Assembly: GCF_000710915.1 (NCBI RefSeq)
Contig: NZ_BAUA01000207.1
Span: 1-35,355, forward strand
DNA: 35,355 nucleotides
Origin: Nocardia brasiliensis IFM 10847
GTDB taxonomy: Bacteria > Actinomycetota > Actinomycetes > Mycobacteriales > Mycobacteriaceae
Direction: 5' to 3'
Of the stretch, positions 24,073-31,950 are shown one piece after another (the first letter of the stretch is position 1; every line of letters starts with the position of its first letter). Below the pieces are notes generated by a model. It had not been told where the DNA came from, ran no database searches, and saw only the letters and a list, made by a program, of their open reading frames with translations. A program made the translations under genes and the position numbers.

Positions 24073-24328
24073 GGCTCGAAATCTACGCCCGCCCACCGAC
24101 AACTCCGGGCAGGCGCCGACGCTGTGCGGTCACTGTGCGCTAGCCATTAGTTTCCTGTAGGGATCCGCGCGCGGCCCCGCATCGCACCCGGACTCGCGGC
24201 AACCGCGCTTCGAGCCTGTGACCTGCGTATATGGCACCGAGTTCGGGGCACTACACGGTCTCGGTGAACATTCGGCGAAGCGCGGGGACCGCCGTTGTCA
24301 CACCGCGTGATGTGTGATGATCGGACCC
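24073..24328. promoter_or_regulatory. divergent intergenic region, dinB and galU promoters
   Basis: This 256-base region has no ORF I trust. Near galU it holds a perfect inverted repeat TCACAC-N8-GTGTGA at 24298-24317, 11 bases before the galU start codon. The half-sites are outward compared with a CRP site (TGTGA-N6-TCACA), so a different regulator would be needed. I saw no SOS box upstream of dinB. Confidence 0.4.
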
Positions 24329-25216
24329 ATGAAGATCCGCAAGGCCGTCATCCCGGCCGCCGGTATCGGTTCCCGGCTCCTCCCGCTGACCAAGGCCATC
24401 CCGAAGGAGATGCTGCCGGTCGGCGACAAGCCGGTCATCGAGCACACGGTCCGCGAGCTGGTCTCCTCCGGCATCACCGACATCACCATCGTGGTCAGCA
24501 GCGGAAAGTCGCTGATCCAGGACCACTTCCGGCCGAATCCGGCCCTGGTGGCGCAGTTGCGCGCGGACGGCAAGACCGCCTACGCGGACGCGGTCGAAGA
24601 GGTCGGCGAGCTGTCCCGGCTCGGCCATATCACCTACCTCGATCAGCACGGTCCGTACGGCAACGGCACCCCGGTGCTCAACGCGGCGCGCAATCTCGGC
24701 GACGAGCCGATGCTGGTGCTGTGGCCGGACGACGTGTTCGTCGCCGATGTGCCCCGGGCCCAGCAGCTGATCAACGCCTACGAGCAGACCGGCGCGCCGG
24801 TGCTCGCCCTGATGCCGATGGACCCGACCGAATCGCAGCGCTATGGCGTCCCGGTGGTCGCCGACGACCAGGGCCACGGGTTGCTGCGCATCACCGGCCT
24901 GCGGGAGAAGCCCAAGCCCGAGGACGCGCCCTCCAACTACGCCGCGATCGGCGGCTACGTGGTGACCCCCGGCGTCATCGAGGAACTGCGCACCCAGACC
25001 CGCGCCTGGTACGAACACCGCACCGGCGAGGTCTATCTCACCGACGCGATCAACGTGCACGCCGCCGGCAACCCCGTGTACGGCCAGGTCATCCGCGGTC
25101 GCTGGTACGACACCGGCAACCCGGCCGACTACCTCGTCGCCCAGTTCGCCTCCGCATTGGCCAACCCCCAGTACGGACCCCTACTGCGCACCCTCGCCGA
25201 GGACACCGCGCGGTAG
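24329..25216 (+). CDS. galU: UTP-glucose-1-phosphate uridylyltransferase
   Basis: A 295-residue nucleotidyltransferase making UDP-glucose from UTP and glucose-1-phosphate, a precursor of galactan, glycolipids and trehalose. ATG 24329 gives the conserved start MKIRKAVIPAAG. ATG 24317 and ATG 24314 are in frame just upstream and cannot be excluded. Signatures: AAGIGSRLLPLTKAIPKEML (nucleotide loop and catalytic Lys region), LWPDDVFVAD with the metal-binding Asp, LREKPKPEDAPSNYAAIGGY, and the C-terminal GRWYDTGNPADYL. Length fits the bacterial family. It converges on the NlpC/P60 gene with a long double-stem hairpin between. Confidence 0.94.
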   Translation: MKIRKAVIPAAGIGSRLLPLTKAIPKEMLPVGDKPVIEHTVRELVSSGITDITIVVSSGKSLIQDHFRPNPALVAQLRADGKTAYADAVEEVGELSRLGHITYLDQHGPYGNGTPVLNAARNLGDEPMLVLWPDDVFVADVPRAQQLINAYEQTGAPVLALMPMDPTESQRYGVPVVADDQGHGLLRITGLREKPKPEDAPSNYAAIGGYVVTPGVIEELRTQTRAWYEHRTGEVYLTDAINVHAAGNPVYGQVIRGRWYDTGNPADYLVAQFASALANPQYGPLLRTLAEDTAR

Positions 25217-25281
25217 CTCCTGGCCGCGGCGCCGGAAATGCCCGTGCGCATCCACGATTCGCGGATGCGCACGGAGCTACC
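25212..25281. terminator. two-tier hairpin between galU and NlpC/P60 gene
   Basis: An inner stem CCGTGCGCATCC at 25242-25253 pairs with 25263-25274 around a 9-base loop. An outer stem GGTAGCTCC at 25212-25220, which contains the galU stop codon, pairs with GGAGCTACC at 25273-25281. The inner and outer right arms share two bases, so the two stems may be alternatives. It probably works as a bidirectional terminator. Confidence 0.78.
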
Positions 25282-25291
25282 CGGTGTGGGG

Positions 25292-25795
25292 TCAGAAGCG
25301 GCGGATGGCGTAGATGTCGAACTGGCGCAGCGGGCTGAGGCCCACGGGCACGCCCCAGTCGTAGGCGTTGAAGATCTGGCCGAAGCCGGCGTAGATGCCG
25401 ACATGCGAGCCGTCGGTGTTGAGGACGACCACGTCGCCCGGCGAGAGCGCGAAGAACGGGACGGGTGCGCCGGCTCGGGCCTGCTCCCAGGTGGTCCGGG
25501 GGATGTTGACGCCGACCTGCCGGAACGCCCACTGCACGAGGCCGGAGCAGTCCCAGGTGAACGGACCGGTGCCACCCCATTCGTAGGGCTTCCCGGTCTG
25601 CGAGACCGCTGCGGCCAGCGCGCCCACGCCGTTCGAGCTGGGCAGCGGAATGGCCGCAGAGCCGGAGGCCGAGAGCGATTCTGCGCTGCCGGTGGCACTT
25701 CCGGTGTCCGACCAGCCGGGACCCGCCAGAATCAGGGTCGCGGCGGTCGCCAGGAGGAATCCGAAAGCGATGCGGCGCAAAGGTTTTCTGTTCAC
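25292..25795 (-). CDS. secreted NlpC/P60 peptidoglycan hydrolase
   Basis: A 167-residue exported enzyme that cleaves peptidoglycan stem peptides. GTG 25795 is chosen because AAGGGA lies about seven bases upstream and it yields a normal signal peptide (MNRKPLRRIAFGFLLATAAT, cleavage near residue 30). The longer frame to 25873 has no such support. A Ser/Ala-rich spacer runs to about residue 55. The NlpC/P60 domain has YEWGGTGPFTWDCSGLVQW (Cys83 nucleophile), SHVGIYAGFG (His131) and a likely third residue in NAYDWG. It lacks the coiled-coil or LysM domains of larger RipA-like enzymes. The product acts in the envelope during growth or division. Confidence 0.88.
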   Translation of the reverse strand: MNRKPLRRIAFGFLLATAATLILAGPGWSDTGSATGSAESLSASGSAAIPLPSSNGVGALAAAVSQTGKPYEWGGTGPFTWDCSGLVQWAFRQVGVNIPRTTWEQARAGAPVPFFALSPGDVVVLNTDGSHVGIYAGFGQIFNAYDWGVPVGLSPLRQFDIYAIRRF

Positions 25796-26041
25796 GTGCT
25801 CGTCCCTTCCGGCAACCCGGCGGGCGGGCCACCATCCGGCGGTCCCGGTCGACGCCAGGTCGAGCAGCGCCATTCAGCGGAGCCGCATCCGCCACACCGG
25901 ACAGCCGGCGCAGCGCGTTTTCAAGTAGGACAATCCACGAACTCACTGCCGCCCCAGAAGTACCTCTCCGCAACAGCAGCACCATTATCGATTCTGCCGC
26001 GAGGCCCGGACCTGCGATGACAGTTCAGCAAATCTACAGCA
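25796..26041 (-). other. long leader/upstream region of the NlpC/P60 gene
   Basis: About 246 bases lie between the hydrolase start and the CRP-like site. I see no ORF, tRNA or strong hairpin. I looked for a c-di-AMP (ydaO) riboswitch, common before actinobacterial wall hydrolases, but its conserved GGGGTGAA-type core is absent. Confidence 0.4.
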
Positions 26042-26057
26042 TGTGATCTACATCACG
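26042..26057. promoter_or_regulatory. CRP-like binding site
   Basis: TGTGATCTACATCACG matches the actinobacterial CRP/GlxR consensus TGTGANNTANNTCACA at every defined base except the last (G for A), including the central TA. It lies between the stop codon of the TetR gene and the NlpC/P60 gene, 247 bases upstream of the latter's start codon, so it could regulate that gene by cAMP if the promoter is far upstream. Confidence 0.6.
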
Positions 26058-26072
26058 TCGCAGCGACACGCC

Positions 26073-26723
26073 TCAACGATCTTCCGACTCGGCCAGGGCG
26101 GCCCGCACCAGCCCCGTCGCCGCCCAGCACATCGTCTCGGTGGCGGCCGCCGGATCCAGTCCGCAGGTGTCGCGGGTGGAGACGAGCGCCTCGACGCCGA
26201 ACACCAGCGTCACCGCGTGCACCAGCCGCTCCATCCGCTCGGGCGAGAGCCGGTCCGACAGCGGGGCCAACGCCGTGCGTGCCATCTCCAGCCGGGTCAC
26301 GCCGCGGACCGGAACCCGTTCCGCCTCAGGCACATCCACCTGATTGAACCAGCGGTCCAGGGTCGCGCGCAGCACTCCGCGCCACACCACCTCGTTCTCG
26401 AACTGGAACCCACTGACCTCGCGCACCACCCGCTCGATGCGAGCCTCGGCGTCGTCGGGCAACTCCTCGAAGAAGTCCGGATAGCGCCCGAGGAACCCGG
26501 CCTGCCGGGTGGCCATGTCCGACCACAGCGACTGCGGATTCGGGAAGTACCGATACGCGGTCGCGGTCGATACCTTCGCCGCCTCGGCTACCTCGGCGAT
26601 CGAGGGCGAGTGCCCGTTGCGTGCGAGTTCCAGCGCGGCTTCGAGCAGCGCCTCGCGGGTCCGCATCTTCTGGTTCTTCGCGCGGTCACTCTTGAGAATC
26701 TCATCTCGCCGTGAGAAAGTCAT
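26073..26723 (-). CDS. TetR-family transcriptional regulator
   Basis: A 216-residue repressor-type protein. ATG 26723 (MTFSRRDEILKSDRAKNQK) is used because the longer frame to 26771 runs through the divergent SnoaL gene's start. The N-terminal DNA-binding domain has LLEAALELARNGHSPSIAEV then AEAAKVSTATAYRYFPNPQS, the TetR helix-turn-helix with its YRYF signature. The C-terminal domain is helical and would bind an unknown ligand. Only 41 bases separate its start codon from that of the divergent SnoaL-like gene, with several TGAGA/TCTCA half-sites between, so it probably controls both. Confidence 0.9.
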   Translation of the reverse strand: MTFSRRDEILKSDRAKNQKMRTREALLEAALELARNGHSPSIAEVAEAAKVSTATAYRYFPNPQSLWSDMATRQAGFLGRYPDFFEELPDDAEARIERVVREVSGFQFENEVVWRGVLRATLDRWFNQVDVPEAERVPVRGVTRLEMARTALAPLSDRLSPERMERLVHAVTLVFGVEALVSTRDTCGLDPAAATETMCWAATGLVRAALAESEDR

Positions 26724-26752
26724 CTCACCACGATAGCAGATTCTCACTTTCT
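26693..26752. promoter_or_regulatory. operator cluster of TGAGA/TCTCA half-sites at TetR-SnoaL divergence
   Basis: TGAGA-A-TCTCA is a perfect palindrome at 26693-26703. GTGAGA-N6-TCTCAC is a perfect inverted repeat at 26711-26728, covering the TetR start codon. AGAAAGT at 26714-26720 is mirrored by ACTTTCT at 26746-26752. Such a cluster fits autoregulation by the TetR protein. Confidence 0.6.
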
Positions 26753-26764
26753 GGAGGGCACGGC

Positions 26765-27181
26765 ATGACACGTGAAGAGATGGACGAGCTGTTCGAACGG
26801 CATTGCGCGGCCGAGGCCGCGAACGACGTCGACGCGATCATGGACACGCTCGCCGCGGACGTCGAGCATGACGCGGTCGGCGATCCGCAGGGCATCCTGC
26901 GCGAACCAGCCGCGATCGCCGAGCGCTACCGGGCGCTGTTCGCCGCGATCAAGGAAGACAAGATGGAAAGCGTCCACCGCTACTACGGCGAGGACTTCTT
27001 CGTCGACGAATCCCACTGGTACGGCAGGGCCACCGGCGAGTTCATGGGCATCCCCGGCGGCAACCGGGCCATCGATTTCCGGATCCTGCACGTCTGCGAG
27101 ATCCGCGGCGACAAGATCAGCCGGGAGAACGTCTGGCTGGACATGGCCGCGATCATGCAGCAGTTGACGGCGCCCGCCTGA
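26765..27181 (+). CDS. SnoaL-like (NTF2-fold) protein
   Basis: A 138-residue protein beginning at ATG 26765, with GGAGGG at 26753-26758 as a strong ribosome binding site. The opening MTREEMDELFERHCAAEAAN and the following DVDAIMDTLAADVEHDAVG are typical of the NTF2/SnoaL cone fold, with helix, DxDAIM turn, and a conserved Asp/His pair in the pocket. Members are polyketide cyclases, isomerases, hydrolases or ligand carriers. The substrate is not predictable. It is divergent from the TetR gene, which probably represses it, and its stop overlaps the next small ORF (TGATG). Confidence 0.87.
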   Translation: MTREEMDELFERHCAAEAANDVDAIMDTLAADVEHDAVGDPQGILREPAAIAERYRALFAAIKEDKMESVHRYYGEDFFVDESHWYGRATGEFMGIPGGNRAIDFRILHVCEIRGDKISRENVWLDMAAIMQQLTAPA

Positions 27182-27342
27182 TGGGCGCGTACAAGGCGGT
27201 CACGACCCACTACGAACGTCGCGACGAGCGCCACGAGGAACAGACCTACCCGATCTCCCCGCTCGACAACCACACCCCCGCCCCACTGCGCCGCCCGGGC
27301 CGCGGCGCGAAGGGCCGCGCCGGAGGGCACCGGACGAGCTGA
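27181..27342 (+). CDS. small basic ORF coupled to SnoaL-like gene
   Basis: A 53-residue ORF (MGAYKAVTTHYERRDERHEE start, Arg/Gly-rich end PGRGAKGRAGGHRTS). The start sits in the TGATG of the previous stop codon, a common coupling arrangement. The hydrophilic, charged make-up suggests a small cytoplasmic or nucleic-acid-binding protein. No family is recognised. A hairpin terminator follows 8 bases after its stop, consistent with the transcript being designed to include it. Confidence 0.5.
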   Translation: MGAYKAVTTHYERRDERHEEQTYPISPLDNHTPAPLRRPGRGAKGRAGGHRTS

Positions 27343-27349
27343 CCGCACA

Positions 27350-27381
27350 GCAGGACAGGACGGGTGCCGGTCCTGTCCTGC
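27350..27381. terminator. hairpin between SnoaL operon and ileS
   Basis: GCAGGACAGGAC at 27350-27361 pairs perfectly with GTCCTGTCCTGC at 27370-27381 around an 8-base loop. It lies between convergent transcripts and probably terminates both. Confidence 0.82.
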
Positions 27382-27394
27382 CGCGACGGTCGGC

Positions 27395-30300
27395 TCAGGC
27401 CTTGGCGACCTGCGCGCGTACGCCACCGACGAGGTCGGCGGCCGTGGCACCCGCGTCACCGAAAGCCAATGTGGTAGCAAGGATTTCACCCGCGATCAAA
27501 TCGCGGTGGGTTTCGGCCCAGGCCTTGCGCTCGGCCGGGACCTCGAGCACCACCGTGATCCGGTCGGACACGTCCAGACCGGCGGACTTCCTGGTCTCCT
27601 GGAGATCGCGGATCAGGTCGCGGGCCCAGCCCTCGGCCTCCAACTCCTCGGTGACCACCGAGTTCAGCACCACCAGGCCCGCGTTGCCGGGCAACGCGGC
27701 GGTGGACTCGGGCTCGGCGGCGACCAGTCGCTGCGTGTATTCCTCAGGGAGCAGCGCGATTCCGGCGGCGGTGACGACACCGTCGGCGGACTCGGACCAT
27801 TCGCCCGCCTTCACCGCCTTGATCACCGTCTGCACATCCTTGCCCAGCCGCGGACCCGCGGCCCGGGCGTTGACGACCAGTTCGAAGCGACCGTGTACGG
27901 CGACGTCGGTGGTCAGATCCACCTTCTTCACGTTGACCTCGTCGGCGATGATGTCCGCGTACGGCATCAACCGCTCGGCGTCGGCGGCCGCGATGGTCAC
28001 CTCGGCCAGCGGCAGCCGCACGCGCAGGTTCTGCGCCTTGCGCAAACTCAGCACCGTGGAGCACACCACCCGCACCTCGTCCATCGCGGCGACCAGCTCG
28101 GGGTCGCTCGCCAGTTCGCCCTCCTTCGGCCAGTCCGCCAGGTGCACCGACTCGCCGCCGGTGAGCCCACGCCAGATCACCTCGCTGATCAGCGGCAGCA
28201 GCGGTGCGGCCAGCCGGGTGACCACCTCGAGCACCGTGTGCAGCGTGTCCACCGCATCGGCGTCCTCGCTCCAGAACCGCGAACGCGACCGGCGCACATA
28301 CCAATTGGTGAGCGCGTCGGCGAAACCGCGCAATTCCTCGCAGGCGCCCGCGATGTCGTAGGCCTCGAGCGCCTCGGTCATCACGTCGCGCGTCTGTGCC
28401 AGCTTGGCCAGGATGTAGCGATCCAGCACATGCGGCGAATCGATGCGCCAGGTGCCCGGCTTCGAGGCGTAGAGCTGCAGGAAGGTCCACGCGTTCCACA
28501 GCGGCCGCAGCGCATGGCTGACGCCCTCGCGGATGCCGCGCTCGGTGACGATGAGGTTGCCGCCGCGCAGGATCGGCGAGCTCATCAGGAACCAGCGCAT
28601 CGCATCGGAGCCGTCGCGGTCGAACACCTCGTTGACGTTCGGGTAGTTGCCCTTCGACTTGCTCATCTTCAGGCCGTCGTCACCGAGCACGATGCCGTGC
28701 GCGGCAACGGTTTTGAAGGCGTGGCTGTCGAAGAGCGCGGTGGCGAGCACGTGCAGCGTGTAGAACCAGCCGCGAGTCTGGCCGTTGTACTCGACGATGA
28801 AGTCGCCCGGGAAGTGGCTGTCGAACCACTCCTTGTTCTCGAACGGGTAGTGCACCTGGGCGAACGGCATCGAGCCCGACTCGAACCAGCAGTCGAGCAC
28901 CTCCGGCACCCGGCGCATGGTCGACTTGCCGGTCGGGTCATCGGGATTCGGGCGGGTGAGCTCGTCGATCATCGGCCGGTGCAGGTCGGCCGGGCGCACG
29001 CCGAAGTCGCGCTCCAGCTCGTCCAGCGAGCCGTAGACGTCCATCCGCGGGTAGGCCGGGTCGTCGGACATCCAGACCGGAATCGGGCTGCCCCAGTAGC
29101 GATTGCGACTGATGTTCCAGTCCCGAGCGCCCTCGAGCCACTTGCCGAACTGGCCGTCCCTGATGTGCTCGGGCACCCAGGTGATCTGCTTGTTCAGCTC
29201 GACCATCCGGTCACGGAACTTGGTGACCGCGACGAACCAGGACGGCACGGCCATGTAGATCAGCGGCTGCCCGGAGCGCCAGCTGTGCGGGTAGGAGTGC
29301 TCGATCGTCTCGTGCCGCAACAGCTTTCCGGCGGCCTTGAGGTCCTTGATGATCACCGGGTTGGCGTCGAACACCATCAGGCCCTCGTACGGCGGCACCA
29401 TCGAGGTGAACTTGCCGCCCGGGTCGAGCGGTTGCACGATCTCGATCCCGTTGGCGGTGGCGACGTCCATGTCCTCCTCACCGAAAGCCGGTGCGAGGTG
29501 CACGATTCCGGTGCCGGAGTCGGTGGTCACGTAGTCCGCGCTGAGCACCCGGTGCGCGTGCGGATGGCCGAGGAAGAAGTCGAACGGCGGCGCGTAGGAC
29601 AGTCCGACCAGCGCGGCGCCGTCGTACTCGCCGAGTACCTCGGGCGCATCGCCGAATTCGCGGCTGTAGTGCGACACGCGTTCGGCCGCCAGCAGATAGC
29701 GCTTGCCGTCGGCGGCGCGCAGGTGCACGTAGCGGACGTCGGGGTGCACCGCGATCGCGAGGTTCGACGGCAGCGTCCACGGCGTCGTGGTCCAGATCAC
29801 CGCGTTCACGCCGTCGAGCGCGTGCAGTGGATGGTCGGCGGGCACGCGCAGCACCATGTCGACGGTGACCGCCGGATCCTGACGCATCTTGTACGCGTCG
29901 TCGAGGCGGGTCTCCTGATTCGACAACGGCGTCTGCTCGTACCAGCTGTAGGGCAGCACCCGGAAGCCCTGGTAGATCAGGCCCTTCTCGTGCAACGACT
30001 TGAACGCCCACATGACCGACTCCATGAAGTCGAGATCGAGGGTCTTGTAGTCGTTGTCGAAGTCGACCCAGCGCGCCTGGCGGGTGACGTAGTCGCGCCA
30101 TTCACCGGTGTAGCGCAGCACCGACGATTTGCAGGCGGCGTTGAATTCGGCCAGACCCATTGCGTCGATCTGTGATTTGTCCGTGATACCGAGCTGCTTT
30201 TCCGCCTCGATTTCCGCGGGCAATCCGTGACAGTCCCAGCCGAAACGACGATCGACGCGCTTGCCGCGCATCGTCTGGAAACGCGGGATCAAGTCTTTGA

Positions 30301-30550
30301 CGTATCCGGTGAGCAAATGCCCGTAATGTGGCAGACCGTTGGCAAAGGGCGGGCCGTCGTAGAAGACGAACTCCGCGGCCGGCGCGGAACCCGAAGTTGC
30401 TGCCCCGGAACGGTTTTCGATGCTCGCACGGAAGGTGTCGGCGGCCGCCCATGCGTCTAGCACGCGGCGTTCCATCTCGGGGAACGAAGACCCGGCGACG
30501 CCGAGGTCGACGCGGGGGTACGCACTGTTGCTGGAAGTTTGGTCCGCCAT
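27395..30550 (-). CDS. ileS: isoleucyl-tRNA synthetase, eukaryote-like (type 2)
   Basis: A 1051-residue class I aminoacyl-tRNA synthetase charging tRNA-Ile. ATG 30550 (MADQTSSNSAYPRVDLG) is the true start. The open frame further upstream is the T-box leader. The HIGH motif is the HYGH variant in GPPFANGLPHYGHLL (75-78), and KMSKS is in DGLKMSKSKGNYPNVNEVFD near residue 627. The CP1 editing domain lies between them and the anticodon-binding domain after. The GLPHYGH form and length over 1000 mark the eukaryote-like type found in mycobacteria, which is naturally less sensitive to mupirocin. The ribosome binding site GAGGAG (30562-30567) lies in a hairpin of the T-box. Confidence 0.96.
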   Translation of the reverse strand: MADQTSSNSAYPRVDLGVAGSSFPEMERRVLDAWAAADTFRASIENRSGAATSGSAPAAEFVFYDGPPFANGLPHYGHLLTGYVKDLIPRFQTMRGKRVDRRFGWDCHGLPAEIEAEKQLGITDKSQIDAMGLAEFNAACKSSVLRYTGEWRDYVTRQARWVDFDNDYKTLDLDFMESVMWAFKSLHEKGLIYQGFRVLPYSWYEQTPLSNQETRLDDAYKMRQDPAVTVDMVLRVPADHPLHALDGVNAVIWTTTPWTLPSNLAIAVHPDVRYVHLRAADGKRYLLAAERVSHYSREFGDAPEVLGEYDGAALVGLSYAPPFDFFLGHPHAHRVLSADYVTTDSGTGIVHLAPAFGEEDMDVATANGIEIVQPLDPGGKFTSMVPPYEGLMVFDANPVIIKDLKAAGKLLRHETIEHSYPHSWRSGQPLIYMAVPSWFVAVTKFRDRMVELNKQITWVPEHIRDGQFGKWLEGARDWNISRNRYWGSPIPVWMSDDPAYPRMDVYGSLDELERDFGVRPADLHRPMIDELTRPNPDDPTGKSTMRRVPEVLDCWFESGSMPFAQVHYPFENKEWFDSHFPGDFIVEYNGQTRGWFYTLHVLATALFDSHAFKTVAAHGIVLGDDGLKMSKSKGNYPNVNEVFDRDGSDAMRWFLMSSPILRGGNLIVTERGIREGVSHALRPLWNAWTFLQLYASKPGTWRIDSPHVLDRYILAKLAQTRDVMTEALEAYDIAGACEELRGFADALTNWYVRRSRSRFWSEDADAVDTLHTVLEVVTRLAAPLLPLISEVIWRGLTGGESVHLADWPKEGELASDPELVAAMDEVRVVCSTVLSLRKAQNLRVRLPLAEVTIAAADAERLMPYADIIADEVNVKKVDLTTDVAVHGRFELVVNARAAGPRLGKDVQTVIKAVKAGEWSESADGVVTAAGIALLPEEYTQRLVAAEPESTAALPGNAGLVVLNSVVTEELEAEGWARDLIRDLQETRKSAGLDVSDRITVVLEVPAERKAWAETHRDLIAGEILATTLAFGDAGATAADLVGGVRAQVAKA

Positions 30551-30558
30551 CGCGGATA

Positions 30559-30775
30559 CGTCTCCTCGTGCCTTGTCGTTGGCACGGGGACGATGCCGAC
30601 GCCAGGTGCGTCGATACCGCGGTACCACCCCGCTTGCCCGGCGGCGAACTGCCGGACCTCTCGTTGTGAGCTGTGACGGGCTCACCCGTTCGGTTCTACT
30701 GAGCGCGGCTACCGCGGCGGCGTGCGCTGTTCTTCCGAAGGCTCCCCGGTGATGACCGGATCCACACCATGTTCA
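30559..30775 (-). ncRNA. translational T-box riboswitch for isoleucine
   Basis: On the minus strand the T-box core GGGTGGTACCGCGG (30617-30630) is present. Upstream, CCGGT-CATC-ACCGG (30746-30759) is an ultrashort stem I whose loop shows the Ile codon ATC at 30751-30753, followed by the GAGCCTTCGGAAGAAC segment. Downstream, CGTC..GTGCC pairs with GGCAC..GACG (30559-30592) and locks the ribosome binding site GAGGAG. Uncharged tRNA-Ile would free it. The 5' end is inferred from the -10 box. Confidence 0.93.
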
Positions 30776-30781
30776 TGTTTG

Positions 30782-30787
30782 ATTCTA
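30782..30787 (-). promoter_or_regulatory. -10 box of the ileS T-box transcript
   Basis: TAGAAT on the minus strand is close to the sigma-70/SigA consensus TATAAT and lies about 30 bases upstream of the first T-box stem, the right place for the start of the leader. No convincing -35 box at normal spacing. TTGACC occurs but only 8 bases upstream of it. Confidence 0.5.
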
Positions 30788-30820
30788 GCCAGTACGGTCA
30801 AACCTCTGGACGGCGCTCCC

Positions 30821-31021
30821 TCACCGTTTGGCGTGGCGCCCGGGAGGCGGAGGTGAATCTCCGTCCGGCCGCCGCATAGACAGGGCACTGACCAGCAGCA
30901 GCACCGCGCCGAGTACGCACACCAGGATGCAGCCCCACGCCCAGATCACCGATCCGGTGGTCAGCGCGGTGACCAGTAGTGCGAATCCGACAGCGGCAAG
31001 GACAAGCGTCAAGACGAGCAT
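30821..31021 (-). CDS. small two-helix membrane protein
   Basis: A 66-residue protein from ATG 31021 (MLVLTLVLAAVGFALLVTAL), with GGGGG about five bases upstream as ribosome binding site. A TTG at 31033 is a weaker alternative. Two hydrophobic helices (about 2-22 and 26-47) are followed by a short Pro-rich, Arg/Lys-ended tail. I recognise no function. It sits between wag31 and the T-box leader of ileS, and its own transcript probably comes from wag31, 47 bases upstream. Confidence 0.72.
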   Translation of the reverse strand: MLVLTLVLAAVGFALLVTALTTGSVIWAWGCILVCVLGAVLLLVSALSMRRPDGDSPPPPGRHAKR

Positions 31022-31068
31022 GGTGACCCCCAAGGCATGCCGGGTGGCGCGTGCTCAGTATGAGCGGC

Positions 31069-31923
31069 TTACTTGCCACCCTTGGCAAACGTGGCCGGCT
31101 GCAGGTTGTTGGCGGTGTTGGCGTCCGCGAACGCCTCGCCACCGTCGACCGGCACCGCCGAACCGCGGTTCTCCAGCTCCTCGAGCTGCGATTCCAGGTA
31201 GGACTTCAGTCGCACCCGGTACTCCCGCTCGAAGGTCTTGAGCTGCTCGATCCGGCTCTCCAGCACGCTGCGCTGCTGGGTGATGGTCGCCATGATCTCG
31301 GTGTGCTTGCGCTCGGCGTCGGCCTGCAGGGCGTCGGCCTTCTCCTTGGCCTGACGCAGCTGGTTGTCCGACCGCGACTGGGCGTCCGACAGCATCGCGT
31401 CGGCCTTCTGCCGGGCATCGGCGATCATGCCCTCGGAACGGGTGCGGGCGTCACCGACGAGACGCTCGGAGTTTGCCCGGGCGTTCGACAGGAGGTTCTC
31501 CGCCTCGACCTTGGCGTCACTGGTGAGCCGGTCGGCCATTTCCTGCGCGAGGCTGAGCACCTTGGCGGCCTGCAGGTTCGCATCCGCACCGGGCGCGTCC
31601 TTCGGCGGGGCGGGCGCGGGCATCGGCGCGGGCGGGGCCACCTGCACCGGCGGCTTGATCGGCTCTGGCGGCGGTGGAGCCTGCTGCACAGGCGCTTTCA
31701 CGTTGGCCGGAACCGCGGGACCGCGATTCTTCTTGGCATCAGCCAGTTCTGCGTCGAGTTCGGCGACCCGCTGGCGCAGATCGGCGTTCTCCTCGATCAG
31801 ACGCGAGAGTTCCTGCTCGACGAGATCCAGGAAGGCGTCGACCTCATCCTCGTTGTAGCCGCGCTTCCCGATCGGCGGTTTGCTGAACGCGACGTTGTGC
31901 ACATCGGCTGGAGTCAGCGGCAT
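31069..31923 (-). CDS. wag31: polar growth protein DivIVA/Wag31
   Basis: A 284-residue cytoskeletal protein that marks the cell poles and directs tip growth and wall synthesis in actinobacteria. The N-terminal membrane-binding domain (MPLTPADVHNVAFSKPPIGK then RGYNEDEVDAFLDLVEQEL) is the DivIVA signature. A coiled coil, a Pro/Ala-rich linker (about 75-115) and a long C-terminal coiled coil rich in Ala, Arg and Glu follow. The start is backed by AAGGGA seven bases upstream. The gene belongs to the division cluster with yggT, sepF and pgeF, transcribed in the same direction. Confidence 0.95.
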   Translation of the reverse strand: MPLTPADVHNVAFSKPPIGKRGYNEDEVDAFLDLVEQELSRLIEENADLRQRVAELDAELADAKKNRGPAVPANVKAPVQQAPPPPEPIKPPVQVAPPAPMPAPAPPKDAPGADANLQAAKVLSLAQEMADRLTSDAKVEAENLLSNARANSERLVGDARTRSEGMIADARQKADAMLSDAQSRSDNQLRQAKEKADALQADAERKHTEIMATITQQRSVLESRIEQLKTFEREYRVRLKSYLESQLEELENRGSAVPVDGGEAFADANTANNLQPATFAKGGK

Positions 31924-31950
31924 GGAAGGATCCCTTCACGCGTCTTTTGG

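Noticed and set aside
25796..26072. c-di-AMP (ydaO) riboswitch before the NlpC/P60 gene
   Set aside because: The conserved core elements could not be found on the minus strand of this region.
30551..30685. N-terminal extension of IleRS in the open frame upstream of 30550
   Set aside because: The DNA there is the T-box and the ribosome binding site hairpin. The conserved synthetase N terminus begins at ATG 30550.
30696..30776. Leader peptide ORF in the T-box transcript
   Set aside because: A 26-codon frame starts in ACATGAACATGG but has no ribosome binding site and overlaps the specifier hairpin, whose RNA structure explains the conservation.
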